Below, piece after piece: positions 1-9,508 of a stretch of 64,000 nt of DNA. The notes beneath the pieces were generated by a model. The model was not told where the DNA came from. It worked only from the letters and a program-made list of their open reading frames with translations, and did no database searches. Origin of the DNA: G963662675 sp963676845. GTDB taxonomy: Bacteria; Bacteroidota; Bacteroidia; Bacteroidales; Prolixibacteraceae. Each line of letters opens with the position of its first letter. Positions within the stretch are counted from its first letter, which is position 1. The translations under genes and the position numbers were made by a program. Where the stretch lies: the NCBI GenBank assembly GCA_963676845.2, contig CAXXKK010000026.1:1-64000 (forward strand). Direction: 5' to 3'.

Positions 1-249
1 CGAACTGGAATAAACCAGGCTTTTATCCTTATGATTTGAGGCATAACGAAAATAACCGGTTTCCATACCGTAGGTTAAAATCACCAATAAAAATGCCATG
101 TAGGAATACAGATTGGTAACAATTCCATAGTCAGCAGTTAAAAAAATATGAGAATAATAGGGAACCAAAAACCAGTTTAATAATCGGCCGGCAATACTAC
201 TTACACCATAAATTGCCGTTTCCCCAACCAATTTTTTAAATGAATTCAA
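1..249 (-). CDS. Polysaccharide/O-antigen flippase (Wzx/MATE-like), 5' part only
   Basis: An open frame runs from about 249 to the left edge and encodes roughly 83 residues. It contains the motif KKLVGETAIYGVSSIAGRLL followed by hydrophobic stretches, typical of the first two or three helices of lipid-linked oligosaccharide flippases (polysaccharide biosynthesis protein family) in Bacteroidota. These move undecaprenyl-linked sugars across the inner membrane. No ATG is available in frame; the TTG at 247-249 gives the normal N-terminus (M-N-S-F-K-K-L). The rest of the gene lies outside the window. Family confidence is good; the substrate cannot be told. Confidence 0.75.
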   Translation of the reverse strand, partial: MNSFKKLVGETAIYGVSSIAGRLLNWFLVPYYSHIFLTADYGIVTNLYSYMAFLLVILTYGMETGYFRYASNHKDKSLVYSSS

Positions 250-352
250 ATCAATAATTTTTTCAAAGATAGTTATTCAATTATAACCAAATTAAAATAT
301 ACTTGTAAGTCTTCTCTTTTTTAGTTTTACTATTTTTATATCGAAATAAATA

Positions 353-1436
353 ATGATAAATATGAAACTAAAAACCTTCAGTATATTATTCTTCTCATTA
401 GTTCTTCTAAGTATTTTTTCTTGTTCAAGCTCAAGTAGTAAATCCAGAAATCCGGTTTCAAAAATAACGATAAGTCCAAAAAAGAATAGTTATGTAATTG
501 GAGAATCTGTACAAATTGATGTGAAAGTTAATCCCAAAAACGGCGAACTAAGTAAAGTTGAATTATACATTGACAATGAGATAGTTAAAACAACAAAAGA
601 AGAAAATTTTTCTTATACTATCGATAATTTATCATCACTTGGAAATCATCAGATAAAAGTTATTGCTTCAAAAACAGATGATAAAGAAGGTACAAATTAT
701 CAATCCTTTGAAGTTCTTTCTGATTTTATTCCTGAAGAATACAGCTACGAAGTTGTTCGTACATTTCCTCATAATACCGAACATTTTATTCAGGGATTTG
801 AAATACATAATGGATCTTTTTATGAAAGTACAGGAGAAGAAGGTTATTCCGGAATTTTTAAATTTGACTTAAACAGTGGTTCAATTCTTCAATTTGTTTT
901 CTCTAGAAGACCAATATTTTGGAGAAGGAATCACAATTTTTAATGATAAAATATACCAGGTAACTTACCACGCTCAAAAAGGTTTTATATATGATTTAGA
1001 CACTTTTGAAAAAGTAGATAGTTTTTCTTATTCAAATGAAGAAGGATGGGGACTAACCCATAATAATCAGCAGCTTATAATGTCTGATGGTACAGAATAT
1101 CTTTTCTTTTTAGATCCCAATACGTTAAAAGTTGAGCATAAAATACCTGTGTATGATAATCTTTCTCCTGTCACATATTTAAATGAATTAGAATACCAGG
1201 ATGGATATATTTTTGCCAATATATGGACAACAAATTATATTGTAAAAATTGATGCAGAAACCGGAAAAGTTGTTGCAAGAATAAACATGGAAGGATTACT
1301 GCCATCAACACTAAATCCCAGTCAACGAATTGATGTGTTAAATGGAATAGCTATAGATGAATCGAATGATAAAATGTATGTAACGGGAAAACTTTGGCCT
1401 ACTATTTTTGAAGTAAAATTGGTCAAAAAAGACTAG
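353..1436 (+). CDS. Glutaminyl-peptide cyclotransferase lipoprotein, split by a frameshift
   Basis: Two overlapping frames (353-943 and about 876-1436) join into one protein of about 360 residues. The first starts with a lipoprotein signal (lipobox near LLSIFSC, then a serine run) and an Ig-like segment. The second holds the beta-propeller glutamine cyclotransferase fold (PF05096 type), with FGEGITIFNDKIYQVTY, NELEYQDGYIFANIW and LNGIAIDE. The family converts N-terminal glutamine to pyroglutamate in the periplasm or at the surface. The join falls around 892-902 in a T-rich stretch (TTTGTTTTC), where a single-base change restores LEDQYFGEGI. The 3' end overlaps the convergent ruvB by 14 bases. 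A sequencing error is more likely than real decay because both halves are otherwise intact. Confidence 0.82.
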
Positions 1437-2445
1437 GATTGTCGTTATACTTTACTTTTCCTAAATGTTTGTAAGCTAAATCGGTAACTTCACGACCACG
1501 GGGAGTTCTTTTTATAAAACCTTCTTTTATAAGAAACGGTTCGTATACTTCTTCCAGTGTACCACTATCTTCACCAACTGCAGTTGCAATGGTAGTTATA
1601 CCAACAGGTCCACCTTTAAATTTATCGATGATTGTAATCAATATTTTATTGTCCATTTCATCCAGGCCGTGCGTATCGATATTTAAAGCTTTTAAAGCAT
1701 ATTTGGTAATTTCCATGTCAATTTTACCATTTCCTTTTACCTGGGCAAAATCACGAACACGGCGCAATAAAGCATTTACTATACGGGGAGTTCCACGGCT
1801 TCGTGAAGCAATTTCTATAGCTGCACGTTCATCAATTTCAACATCTAAAATATCAGCTGATCTTTTTACAATTCCGGTAAGTATCTTAAGATCGTAGTAC
1901 TCAAAATGAGCTTTTATACCAAAACGAGCACGAAGCGGACTTGTTAATAAACCCGATCGGGTTGTAGCTCCAACCAAAGTAAACGGATTTAATTCAAGTT
2001 GAATAGAACGAGCACTAGGCCCTTTATCAATCATTATATCAATTTTGAAGTCCTCCATTGCAGAATACAAATATTCTTCGACTATGGGGCTTAAACGATG
2101 TATCTCGTCTATGAAAAGCACATCTCTTTCTTCCAAATTTGTTAATAAGCCAGCCAAATCACCTGGTTTATCCAAAACTGGACCAGAAGTAAGTTTTAAA
2201 CTTACCCCAAGTTCATTTGCAATAATATTTGATAAAGTGGTTTTTCCTAATCCCGGAGGTCCGAAAAGAAGTGCGTGATCTAAAGCTTCATCGCGCATTT
2301 TTGCTGCTTGAACAAAGACTTTCAAATTTTCAACAATTTGTTCCTGTCCTTTAAAATTTTCAAAGGATAAAGGCCTTAGTTGTTTGTCAATATCAACTTC
2401 TTTTTCAGAAAATGATTGATTATGAAAATCGAAAGGTTCACTCAT
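1423..2445 (-). CDS. ruvB: Holliday junction branch migration DNA helicase RuvB
   Basis: The 340-residue product has the full RuvB length. Walker A GPPGLGKTT is at about residues 62-70 and Walker B FIDEIHRL at about 111-118. The sensor region GATTRSGLLTSPLRARFG and the C-terminal winged helix ending in GREVTDLAYKHLG are present. RuvB hexamers drive branch migration of Holliday junctions with RuvA, and RuvC resolves them. The gene is convergent with the cyclotransferase and overlaps its stop. It probably has its own promoter upstream of 2445. Confidence 0.98.
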   Translation of the reverse strand: MSEPFDFHNQSFSEKEVDIDKQLRPLSFENFKGQEQIVENLKVFVQAAKMRDEALDHALLFGPPGLGKTTLSNIIANELGVSLKLTSGPVLDKPGDLAGLLTNLEERDVLFIDEIHRLSPIVEEYLYSAMEDFKIDIMIDKGPSARSIQLELNPFTLVGATTRSGLLTSPLRARFGIKAHFEYYDLKILTGIVKRSADILDVEIDERAAIEIASRSRGTPRIVNALLRRVRDFAQVKGNGKIDMEITKYALKALNIDTHGLDEMDNKILITIIDKFKGGPVGITTIATAVGEDSGTLEEVYEPFLIKEGFIKRTPRGREVTDLAYKHLGKVKYNDNPSLF

Positions 2446-2507
2446 AAAAAACTTCTATTGCTCAGGCAAAGATAGTTTTAATTAATCGAAAACTGGTGCT
2501 GAAATAT

Positions 2508-2897
2508 TTAGTCGCTAATGTTTAATTCTTTAAAAATGGTTTTTAGTTTATTCATATCGAATGGTTTAGCCATAAATTCATTCATTCCATATGAAATACA
2601 TTTTTCACGATCATTATCCATTGTATTTGCTGTTATTGCTATTATAGGTGTTTCAGGTGTAATCGAATTTTCTTTTTCATAATCTCTTATTTTCACGGTA
2701 GCTTCGATACCATCCATTACAGGCATCATAATATCCATAAGAATAACATCAAATTTTTGTTTTTTGAAGAATTCAAAAGCTTCTAACCCATTATTTGCAA
2801 TAGTAACATTATAATTAAATTTTTTGAGACTAAGAGCAACTATTCTTTGATTTAGAATATTGTCTTCTACCAGCAGTATAGAAAGATCTTCACCCAT
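2508..2897 (-). CDS. Stand-alone response regulator receiver (REC) protein
   Basis: The 129-residue protein is only a receiver domain. The acidic pair is at E11-D12, the phospho-acceptor is D55 within LMDIMMP, the switch threonine is at about 89 and the conserved lysine is K111 (KPF). No output domain follows, so it is a CheY-like phospho-relay carrier or a partner of hybrid kinases such as the one at 28857-31455. The sequence resembles receivers detached from hybrid histidine kinases. It lies upstream of ruvB on the same strand with 62 bases between. Its partner is unknown. Confidence 0.9.
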   Translation of the reverse strand: MGEDLSILLVEDNILNQRIVALSLKKFNYNVTIANNGLEAFEFFKKQKFDVILMDIMMPVMDGIEATVKIRDYEKENSITPETPIIAITANTMDNDREKCISYGMNEFMAKPFDMNKLKTIFKELNISD

Positions 2898-3394
2898 TAA
2901 TTTTTCTTTTTTTCCAATTGTTTGTTTATCCCGTTTTTCAATAAAAGGAAACCCGATAAAACTTTATTCAGTATTAAATATTAAAATATATTATTCTTTA
3001 AAAATAGTAATGTAAATGATAATATCCTGTTAGTAGTCTTTAAAATTTTTTCTCTTTTTTCTTGTTTTTGTTGTAAATGACAAACTATTTAAGAATTATG
3101 AACTTGAAATAAACAATTATAAGACCTAATAGTCAGAATAATAGCTAAAATTTTCAACAATAGTTAATATTGTATTCTATTGATTACTTATAGTGTTTGA
3201 AGAGAAAATAAACTGTTTATTTCTTCCTAATTTTTTTGAATCAATTATTCTTGACTTTCTTTGTTATGAGTTGTGATAAAAAGATTATTTGTAATTGAAA
3301 AAATAACTCAAAGTTTTTCTTTATAAAAAATGAACCTAACTGTAATCATTTATTAACATTTTTGATCATTCATTAATAATTGATTTTTAAGTAA
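2898..3394. other. Intergenic region, about 500 bp, no gene seen
   Basis: This very AT-rich stretch separates two divergent genes. It has several short T and A runs but no open frame with coding character, no tRNA-like fold and no clear TAnnTTTG element. It presumably carries the promoters of both flanking genes. I see nothing else in it. Confidence 0.5.
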
Positions 3395-6300
3395 ATGACG
3401 AATAACTATAAACAGCTTGTTGATAAACTGGATTCCTTTATTAAAAAGTACCAGTTTGTTCTGTTACTCAAAAGGGTAATAGTTCTTTTTATGTTGTTAA
3501 TAGTCTATATATCAATTATTTCTATCTATGAATATTTGGTTTATTTACCATCATCAATAAGGCAAATTGTTTACTTTTTATCACTGTTACTCATTCTTGT
3601 TGCCTTTGTTTATTTGTTTTTCATTCCATTTTTAAAATTAGTAGGAGTAATAAAAGGTTTAAGCTATAGAAAGGCTTCATCTATTATTAGTAGTTATTAT
3701 TCAGAAATAAAAGATCAGCTAACTAACATACTTGAACTTGCCGAAACAGAATCATCTAATTCATTAGTATGGGCTAGTATAGATAATAAAATTTCAAAAA
3801 TTAAGAATTTTGATTTTAAGAAAACAATTCAATTAAAAGGACTAAGAGCTTTATCAATTTCTTTTCTTGTTTTAGTATTTGGAGTCATTATTATAAATGT
3901 TACTATTCCTGATATATATACTTCTTCTTTAAATAGAATTATTAATTACCAGCAAACATTTATAAAACCGGCACCTTTTACTTTTCAATTATTAAATGAT
4001 GATTTGAATTTTAAAAAAGGAGATTCAGTTGAAATAAAAGTTTTATGTGAGGGTAGGGAAGAACCGGAAGCTGTTTATATAAATATTGCAGGAACAAATT
4101 ATATCATGTCTGATGAGGAAGAATATTATACCTATCAAATTGATCAAATTCATAATAATCTTTCAATCTATTTTACAGATTTAGAATATAAGTCAGAAAA
4201 TTATCAAATTAATATACTACCTAATCCAACTCTAATTAATTATTCAGTTGAAGTAAATCCACCTGCTTATACAAGTTATTCAGAAGAAGAAATTGAAAAT
4301 ACAGGTGATTTGAATGTACCCTATGGAACAGAACTTATTTGGAATTTTAATGCAATTGATACAGACTCATTAAAAATCGTTTTTAAAGAATCTGAAAAAT
4401 ATGCGGAAAAGAAAGAGAATAATTTTGTAATTAATCATCAGGCAATACAAAATGAAAAATACTCAGTTTCATTAATCAACGAATTTTTCAATTCTTCAAA
4501 TATTTTACAATATCAAATTGAAGTTATTCCTGATTTATATCCTGAAATACAAATTGTACAAATGATGGATTCTTTGAATTATACACGATTTTATTTTAAA
4601 GGATCTATTTCAGATGACTATGGTTTTCATGACTTAAAATTTCATTTAAATCTAAATCAGAACGACTCAACAATCAACTTGGATATTATAAAAAACATGC
4701 GTGATCAGGATTTCTACTTCTCTTTCGATTTTAATCAAATTAAAGGATTAGCGCAAAGTACTTCTTATTATTTTACAGTTGAGGATAATGATTATTTTCA
4801 TGATTATAAGGAAACCAGTTCTGATGTTTTTGAATACATTTTCCCTTCTGAAAGGGATATAATAGATTCCGATAATCAGTTATTTAGCGAACTTCAGGAT
4901 TTGATGGATGATAGTTATCAGTTAAGTGAAGATTTGCAAAATCAAATTGAGGATTTAAAATATAGAAGTATTAGTGAAAACATTTCTGATTGGGAAAAAC
5001 AGCAACTTATAAATGAGATTTTAAATAAGGAAAATCAGCTTGAAAATGTTTTAAATCAAATTGAAAATAAAAATTCAGAAATGAATAATAAGATGAATTC
5101 GTTTACTGAAGAAAAAGCTGAAATTATTGAAAAGCAACAACAGATTGAAGAGTTATTAAATGAAGTAATGAATGATGAACTTAAAGCTTTATTTGATGAA
5201 CTTAATAAGCTTGCTCAGGAATTTGACCAATCCAGGTTTAATGATTTGATGGAAAATGCAGAGATGTCAATGGATGATCTTTCACGTCAATTGGAAAGAA
5301 ACCTGGAGATGCTTAGGCAAATGAAAATTGAGCAAAAAATAGAAAATGTAATTCAACTTCTAGAAAGTACACTTGAAGAAGAAAAAGTCAATTTATCAGA
5401 TGTAACTGAAAACAGAAATTTTGAATCAGTTAGTGATAAAGAAAAGGATAATCAAGAATTGATGGAAAATCTTCGTCAGGAAATGAATTCTGCTATTCAG
5501 ATGAATGATTCATTAGAAAATTCAATGGATTTGTTTTCTGTTGATGAAGAATTTAAGAAGATTAACGATAAGTATGATGAAGTATTAGATAATTTGGAAA
5601 AGAATAGAAAAAGACGATCAGAAGAGAGCATAAGTGATAATATTGAAATGATTGAAAATCAAATATATTCACTTAATCAAATGCTGGAAAATAATCGTAA
5701 GCAGCAGCATGTAGAAAACATTCAAAATTTGAAACAAATATTGGATAATTTAATTTATATATCTGTAAATCAAGAGAATATATTACTTACAACTTCTTCT
5801 ATTTCAACTAATGATCCTTCTTATAATAGTATTATTGAACAACAAAACCATTTAAGTTATGTTACTACTGTTACAAAAGATTCTTTGTATGCTTTAGCAA
5901 ACAGAACTCCTTCTATAAGTAAAAAAGTAACAGATGAACTATTAAAATTAGATTATTCATTGAATCAAAGCATATCTGAATTAACAGAAGGTAATTTTTC
6001 TACTGTTTTGGTTTATCAGCAAAACAGCATCACATCTGTCAATGAAATGGCTTTATTTTTAAATGAAGCTCTCGAAAATTTAGAAAATCAAGATGGTGAA
6101 GGTCAATCAGGTGAAGGAGATAATCCGAATGGACAGGGAAAGATGGGAATGAGCAAATTAAAAGAAGCTCAGCAATCACTGAAAGATCAAATGCAACAGA
6201 TGATTGAACAACTTAAAAATGGAAATGGTGAAAATATGAGCCAGCAAATTGGAAAATCATTAATTCAACAGGAAATGATTCAACAAATGATTAATGAATT

Positions 6301-6658
6301 AATGATGGATAGCGGAGTAGGAAGTTCGGCTAAAGAACAACTAAAACAAATGGAGTTGTTAAATGAGCAAAATAGGATTGATTTAATGAATAAAAATATA
6401 ACTTCGGAAATGATTAGTCGGCAAAATTTGATTTTGAATAAATTGTTGGAAGCTGAAAAATCAGAGAGGGAAAGAGATGTTGATGATGAAAGAGAATCAA
6501 AAACAGCATCAGACGAATTTTATAGTAACCCGGCGGAGTTTTTTGAGTATAAATTAGATGATGAAGAGATGATTGAAAATATTCAATATAACAATTATCG
6601 ACTTCGAAATTTTTACGATAAGAAATATAGAAATTACTTAAATCAGCTTAATAAATAA
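3395..6658 (+). CDS. Large membrane-anchored coiled-coil protein (DUF4175-like)
   Basis: The 1087-residue protein begins with two hydrophobic segments (about residues 22-45 and 50-75) and has a third at about 148-172. An Ig-like periplasmic region spans about 190-480. A very long Glu/Asn/Gln-rich coiled coil spans about 490-770, followed by a Gln/Gly-rich stretch (GEGQSGEGDNPNGQG) and a charged C-terminus. The layout matches the DUF4175-like proteins found beside an anti-sigma-type ATPase, ybeY and mnmG in many Bacteroidota. Function is unknown; an envelope-spanning scaffold is only a guess. The gene ends one base before the TTG of the next gene, so they are likely co-transcribed. Confidence 0.75.
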   Translation: MTNNYKQLVDKLDSFIKKYQFVLLLKRVIVLFMLLIVYISIISIYEYLVYLPSSIRQIVYFLSLLLILVAFVYLFFIPFLKLVGVIKGLSYRKASSIISSYYSEIKDQLTNILELAETESSNSLVWASIDNKISKIKNFDFKKTIQLKGLRALSISFLVLVFGVIIINVTIPDIYTSSLNRIINYQQTFIKPAPFTFQLLNDDLNFKKGDSVEIKVLCEGREEPEAVYINIAGTNYIMSDEEEYYTYQIDQIHNNLSIYFTDLEYKSENYQINILPNPTLINYSVEVNPPAYTSYSEEEIENTGDLNVPYGTELIWNFNAIDTDSLKIVFKESEKYAEKKENNFVINHQAIQNEKYSVSLINEFFNSSNILQYQIEVIPDLYPEIQIVQMMDSLNYTRFYFKGSISDDYGFHDLKFHLNLNQNDSTINLDIIKNMRDQDFYFSFDFNQIKGLAQSTSYYFTVEDNDYFHDYKETSSDVFEYIFPSERDIIDSDNQLFSELQDLMDDSYQLSEDLQNQIEDLKYRSISENISDWEKQQLINEILNKENQLENVLNQIENKNSEMNNKMNSFTEEKAEIIEKQQQIEELLNEVMNDELKALFDELNKLAQEFDQSRFNDLMENAEMSMDDLSRQLERNLEMLRQMKIEQKIENVIQLLESTLEEEKVNLSDVTENRNFESVSDKEKDNQELMENLRQEMNSAIQMNDSLENSMDLFSVDEEFKKINDKYDEVLDNLEKNRKRRSEESISDNIEMIENQIYSLNQMLENNRKQQHVENIQNLKQILDNLIYISVNQENILLTTSSISTNDPSYNSIIEQQNHLSYVTTVTKDSLYALANRTPSISKKVTDELLKLDYSLNQSISELTEGNFSTVLVYQQNSITSVNEMALFLNEALENLENQDGEGQSGEGDNPNGQGKMGMSKLKEAQQSLKDQMQQMIEQLKNGNGENMSQQIGKSLIQQEMIQQMINELMMDSGVGSSAKEQLKQMELLNEQNRIDLMNKNITSEMISRQNLILNKLLEAEKSERERDVDDERESKTASDEFYSNPAEFFEYKLDDEEMIENIQYNNYRLRNFYDKKYRNYLNQLNK

Positions 6659-6659
6659 T

Positions 6660-7076
6660 TTGAAAAAGGTAATTCAAATACCATCCAATGAAGCTTATTT
6701 AAAAGAAGTAAATGCATATATTGAGGAGATACTTAAATTAAAAAAGTTATCTAATTCAATGTTAGGTTATATTAATTTAAGTATCTGTGAATCAATATAT
6801 AATGCTATTTATCATGGTAATAAGCAAGACATTAACAAGAAGGTCACAATTACAATTGAATTTGAGAATGATCTTTTATTTGTTGAAGTAGCAGATGAAG
6901 GAGATGGTTATAATTACAAAAATCAACCCGATCCTACAAAAGAAGAAAATATTAAGAAAGAAGGGGGAAGAGGGTTATTTATAATTAAACATTTAGTTGA
7001 TGAAGTAAATTTTAAAAATAATGGATCTGTAATTCAATTAAAATTTAAACTTGATCGTGAACATCAATTTTTATAA
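6660..7076 (+). CDS. Anti-sigma-factor-like ATP-binding protein (HATPase_c_2, RsbW type)
   Basis: The 138-residue GHKL-fold protein has N box residues in LSICESIYNAIYHGN (about 42-56), a G1-like VADEGDGYNY (about 80-89) and a G2 GGRGLFII (about 105-112). The family comprises serine kinases or ATP-binding switch proteins related to RsbW/SpoIIAB. In Bacteroidota a copy commonly precedes ybeY, as here. It starts at TTG 6660, directly after the preceding stop. No anti-anti-sigma partner is next to it, so the target is unknown. Confidence 0.85.
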   Translation: MKKVIQIPSNEAYLKEVNAYIEEILKLKKLSNSMLGYINLSICESIYNAIYHGNKQDINKKVTITIEFENDLLFVEVADEGDGYNYKNQPDPTKEENIKKEGGRGLFIIKHLVDEVNFKNNGSVIQLKFKLDREHQFL

Positions 7077-7470
7077 TGAAGACATTGAGGATCTTCATTT
7101 AGATGAAAATGAACTTAAAAACTGGATTAATAAAACGATTGTTGAAGAAGGTAAAACATCCGGTGATTTAAGTTTTATTTTTTGTAGTGATGAATATCTT
7201 CTCACTATTAATAAACAGTATTTGGAGCATGATTATTATACTGACATAATTACTTTTGATTATGTAGAAGATGATATTATTTCCGGGGATATTTTTATTA
7301 GTATAGAAAGAGTTTCAGAGAATGCAGAAAAGTATAAAGTGACTTTCAAAAATGAATTAAGTAGGATAATAATACATGGCGTTTTACATTTATTAGGGTA
7401 TAAGGATAAGGAACCTAGCGAAAAGGAAATAATGACTGCAAAAGAAGATTACTATCTATCCAAATTCTAA
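7051..7470 (+). CDS. ybeY: Endoribonuclease YbeY
   Basis: The product of about 139 residues is YbeY, the single-strand RNase needed for 16S rRNA 3' maturation and ribosome quality control. The metal-binding signature is HGVLHLLGYKD near residues 110-120. The first two histidines are conserved and an aspartate occupies the third ligand place, as I recall for Bacteroidota homologues. The frame opens at TTG 7051, but GTG 7057 is an equally likely start. It overlaps the previous gene by about 20-26 bases, which suggests translational coupling. Confidence 0.93.
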   Translation: MIVNINFYNEDIEDLHLDENELKNWINKTIVEEGKTSGDLSFIFCSDEYLLTINKQYLEHDYYTDIITFDYVEDDIISGDIFISIERVSENAEKYKVTFKNELSRIIIHGVLHLLGYKDKEPSEKEIMTAKEDYYLSKF

Positions 7471-7495
7471 CCTTTTCATATTAAAGCTTTTCTAT

Positions 7496-7503
7496 TAATT
7501 TTG
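7496..7503 (+). promoter_or_regulatory. Candidate Bacteroidota -7 element for mnmG
   Basis: TAATTTTG matches the Bacteroidota housekeeping -7 consensus TAnnTTTG. It lies 21 bases before the mnmG ATG, which would give a short leader. The -33 TTTG partner is not clear. Confidence 0.4.
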
Positions 7504-7524
7504 TGGCGCTAAAATTTAGATTAA

Positions 7525-9402
7525 ATGTTACCATTTTATGATGTAATTGTTGTAGGTGGTGGTCATGCAGGTTGTGAAGCAGCTGCAGCTGCAGCTAATT
7601 TAGGTTCTAAAACTTTGCTGATTACCATGGATATGGGCAAATATGCGCAAATGTCTTGTAATCCTGCTATTGGTGGAATTGCTAAAGGACAAATTGTGCG
7701 TGAAATTGATGCTCTGGGAGGACAAATAGGTATTATTACAGATAAGACTTTGATTCAATTTAGAATGCTTAATCGTTCTAAAGGACCTGCTATGTGGAGT
7801 CCAAGAGCTCAAAGCGATCGTATGAAGTTTTCTGAAGCCTGGAGAAATACTCTTGAGAACACTGATAATCTGGATTTGTGGCAGGATGCTGTAGTCCATT
7901 TACTTCTCGAAAATGGTGAAGTTAAAGGTGTAAAAACTCAAATTGGTGTTGAGTTTAAATCGAAATCTGTAATTCTTACCAATGGTACATTTTTAAATGG
8001 TTTAATGCACATTGGGCGTTCTCAGCTTGAAGGAGGTAGAATAGGGGAGGCTGCATCATATTATATAAGTGAGCAACTTGCCGAAGCTGGATTTATTACG
8101 GGGCGCCTAAAAACAGGTACGCCTGTTCGTATAGATGGAAGAACAATTGATTTTTCTAAAATGATAGAGCAAAAAGGAGATGAAGGTTACTATAAGTTTT
8201 CTTTTCTACCAACCGCCAAGTCTGATTTACAACAAAGAAGTTGTTGGATTACTTATACAAATCTTGATGTTCATGAATCTCTGGAAAAGGGGTTTGATGA
8301 TTCTCCGATGTATAATGGTACCATTAAAAGTACTGGACCAAGGTATTGTCCAAGTATAGAATCTAAACTGGTTACTTTTTCGGAAAAACCACAGCATCAA
8401 TTATTCTTAGAACCTGAAGGTGAAACTACACATGAGTATTATTTAAATGGTTTTTCTTCATCTTTACCTTGGGATGTTCAATACGATGCTTTGCACAAAA
8501 TACCAGGCTTGGAAAATGCAAAAATTTACAGGCCGGGTTATGCTATTGAATATGATTATTTTGATCCTACACAGTTAAACCGAACTTTAGAAACAAAGAA
8601 AATAAAAAACTTGTTTTTTGCTGGTCAGATTAATGGAACAACAGGTTATGAAGAAGCGGCTGCGCAGGGATTAATTGCGGGAATTAATGCTCATCAAAAA
8701 GTAAATAATTTGCCATATTTTACTTTAAATCGTGATGAAGCTTACATTGGAGTTTTAATCGATGATTTGGTTACAAAAGGAGTTGATGAACCTTATCGTA
8801 TGTTTACCTCGAGGGCTGAATATAGAATTTTATTGCGTCAAGATGATGCTGATATTCGATTAACGCCAAAGGGAATTGAGATCGGTTTAGCAAAAGAAGA
8901 AAGGTTAAATCTCTTAAATGAAAAGGTAAAATATCGGGATGAAATTATTGACTTTGTAAGTCAGTTTTCAATAAAGCCTCAGTATATAAATTCATTATTG
9001 GAGGAGAAACATACTACTCCTTTAAAGCAAGGAGTTAAGTTGAAAGATATTGTCTCACGACCACAGGTTTCTATTTTTGATTTGATTGAACCTGTTACTC
9101 CGTTTAAAAAGTTTTTGAAACGGATACCAGAATATAGATTTACTGAAATTTTGGAATCAGCAGAGATTTTGATCAAATATTCCGGTTATATTGAACGCGA
9201 AAAATCAATGGCTGATAAGTTTAAAAGACTTGAAAATATCAATATTGAAAATAAGTTTGATTACGAAACTATTCATACAATTTCTACAGAAGCACGGCAA
9301 AAATTGAAGAAGATCAATCCTAAAACAATTGGACAAGCTAGTCGTATTTCCGGTGTTAGTCCTGCAGATATTAATGTGCTTTTGATTATGATGGGACGTT
9401 AA
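7525..9402 (+). CDS. mnmG: tRNA uridine-5-carboxymethylaminomethyl(34) synthesis enzyme MnmG
   Basis: The 625-residue product is full length. The FAD dinucleotide motif is at the N-terminus (VVGGGHAGCEAAAAAANLG, about residues 8-26). The hallmark SCNPAIGGIAKGQIVREIDALGG and the GYEEAAAQGLIAGINA block follow, with the helical C-terminal domain for MnmE binding at the end. With MnmE it modifies the wobble uridine of several tRNAs, using FAD and methylene-THF. In many bacteria this gene (formerly gidA) lies near the replication origin. A parS-like site starts at the very next base. Confidence 0.98.
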   Translation: MLPFYDVIVVGGGHAGCEAAAAAANLGSKTLLITMDMGKYAQMSCNPAIGGIAKGQIVREIDALGGQIGIITDKTLIQFRMLNRSKGPAMWSPRAQSDRMKFSEAWRNTLENTDNLDLWQDAVVHLLLENGEVKGVKTQIGVEFKSKSVILTNGTFLNGLMHIGRSQLEGGRIGEAASYYISEQLAEAGFITGRLKTGTPVRIDGRTIDFSKMIEQKGDEGYYKFSFLPTAKSDLQQRSCWITYTNLDVHESLEKGFDDSPMYNGTIKSTGPRYCPSIESKLVTFSEKPQHQLFLEPEGETTHEYYLNGFSSSLPWDVQYDALHKIPGLENAKIYRPGYAIEYDYFDPTQLNRTLETKKIKNLFFAGQINGTTGYEEAAAQGLIAGINAHQKVNNLPYFTLNRDEAYIGVLIDDLVTKGVDEPYRMFTSRAEYRILLRQDDADIRLTPKGIEIGLAKEERLNLLNEKVKYRDEIIDFVSQFSIKPQYINSLLEEKHTTPLKQGVKLKDIVSRPQVSIFDLIEPVTPFKKFLKRIPEYRFTEILESAEILIKYSGYIEREKSMADKFKRLENINIENKFDYETIHTISTEARQKLKKINPKTIGQASRISGVSPADINVLLIMMGR

Positions 9403-9418
9403 TGTTCCACGTGGAACA
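9403..9418. promoter_or_regulatory. parS-like centromere site (ParB-binding palindrome)
   Basis: TGTTCCACGTGGAACA is a perfect 16-bp palindrome and differs at one base from the widely conserved parS consensus TGTTNCACGTGAAACA. It is intergenic, beginning directly after the mnmG stop. parS sites load ParB and cluster near oriC, and gidA/mnmG is a frequent origin neighbour. The parA and parB genes are not in the window. Confidence 0.75.
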
Positions 9419-9430
9419 AAAAATATTTAG

Positions 9431-9475
9431 AAGCTCGAAAAAAGGAAAATAATCAAGCCTTTTTCGAGCTTTTCT
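9431..9475 (+). terminator. Rho-independent terminator after mnmG
   Basis: The arm AAGCTCGAAAAAAGG (9431-9445) pairs with CCTTTTTCGAGCTT (9458-9471) around a 12-base loop and is followed by TTCTTAT. It lies between mnmG and the adenine deaminase gene. Confidence 0.75.
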
Positions 9476-9508
9476 TATCTTTATTACTCACAATTCAAGC
9501 CAATCATT

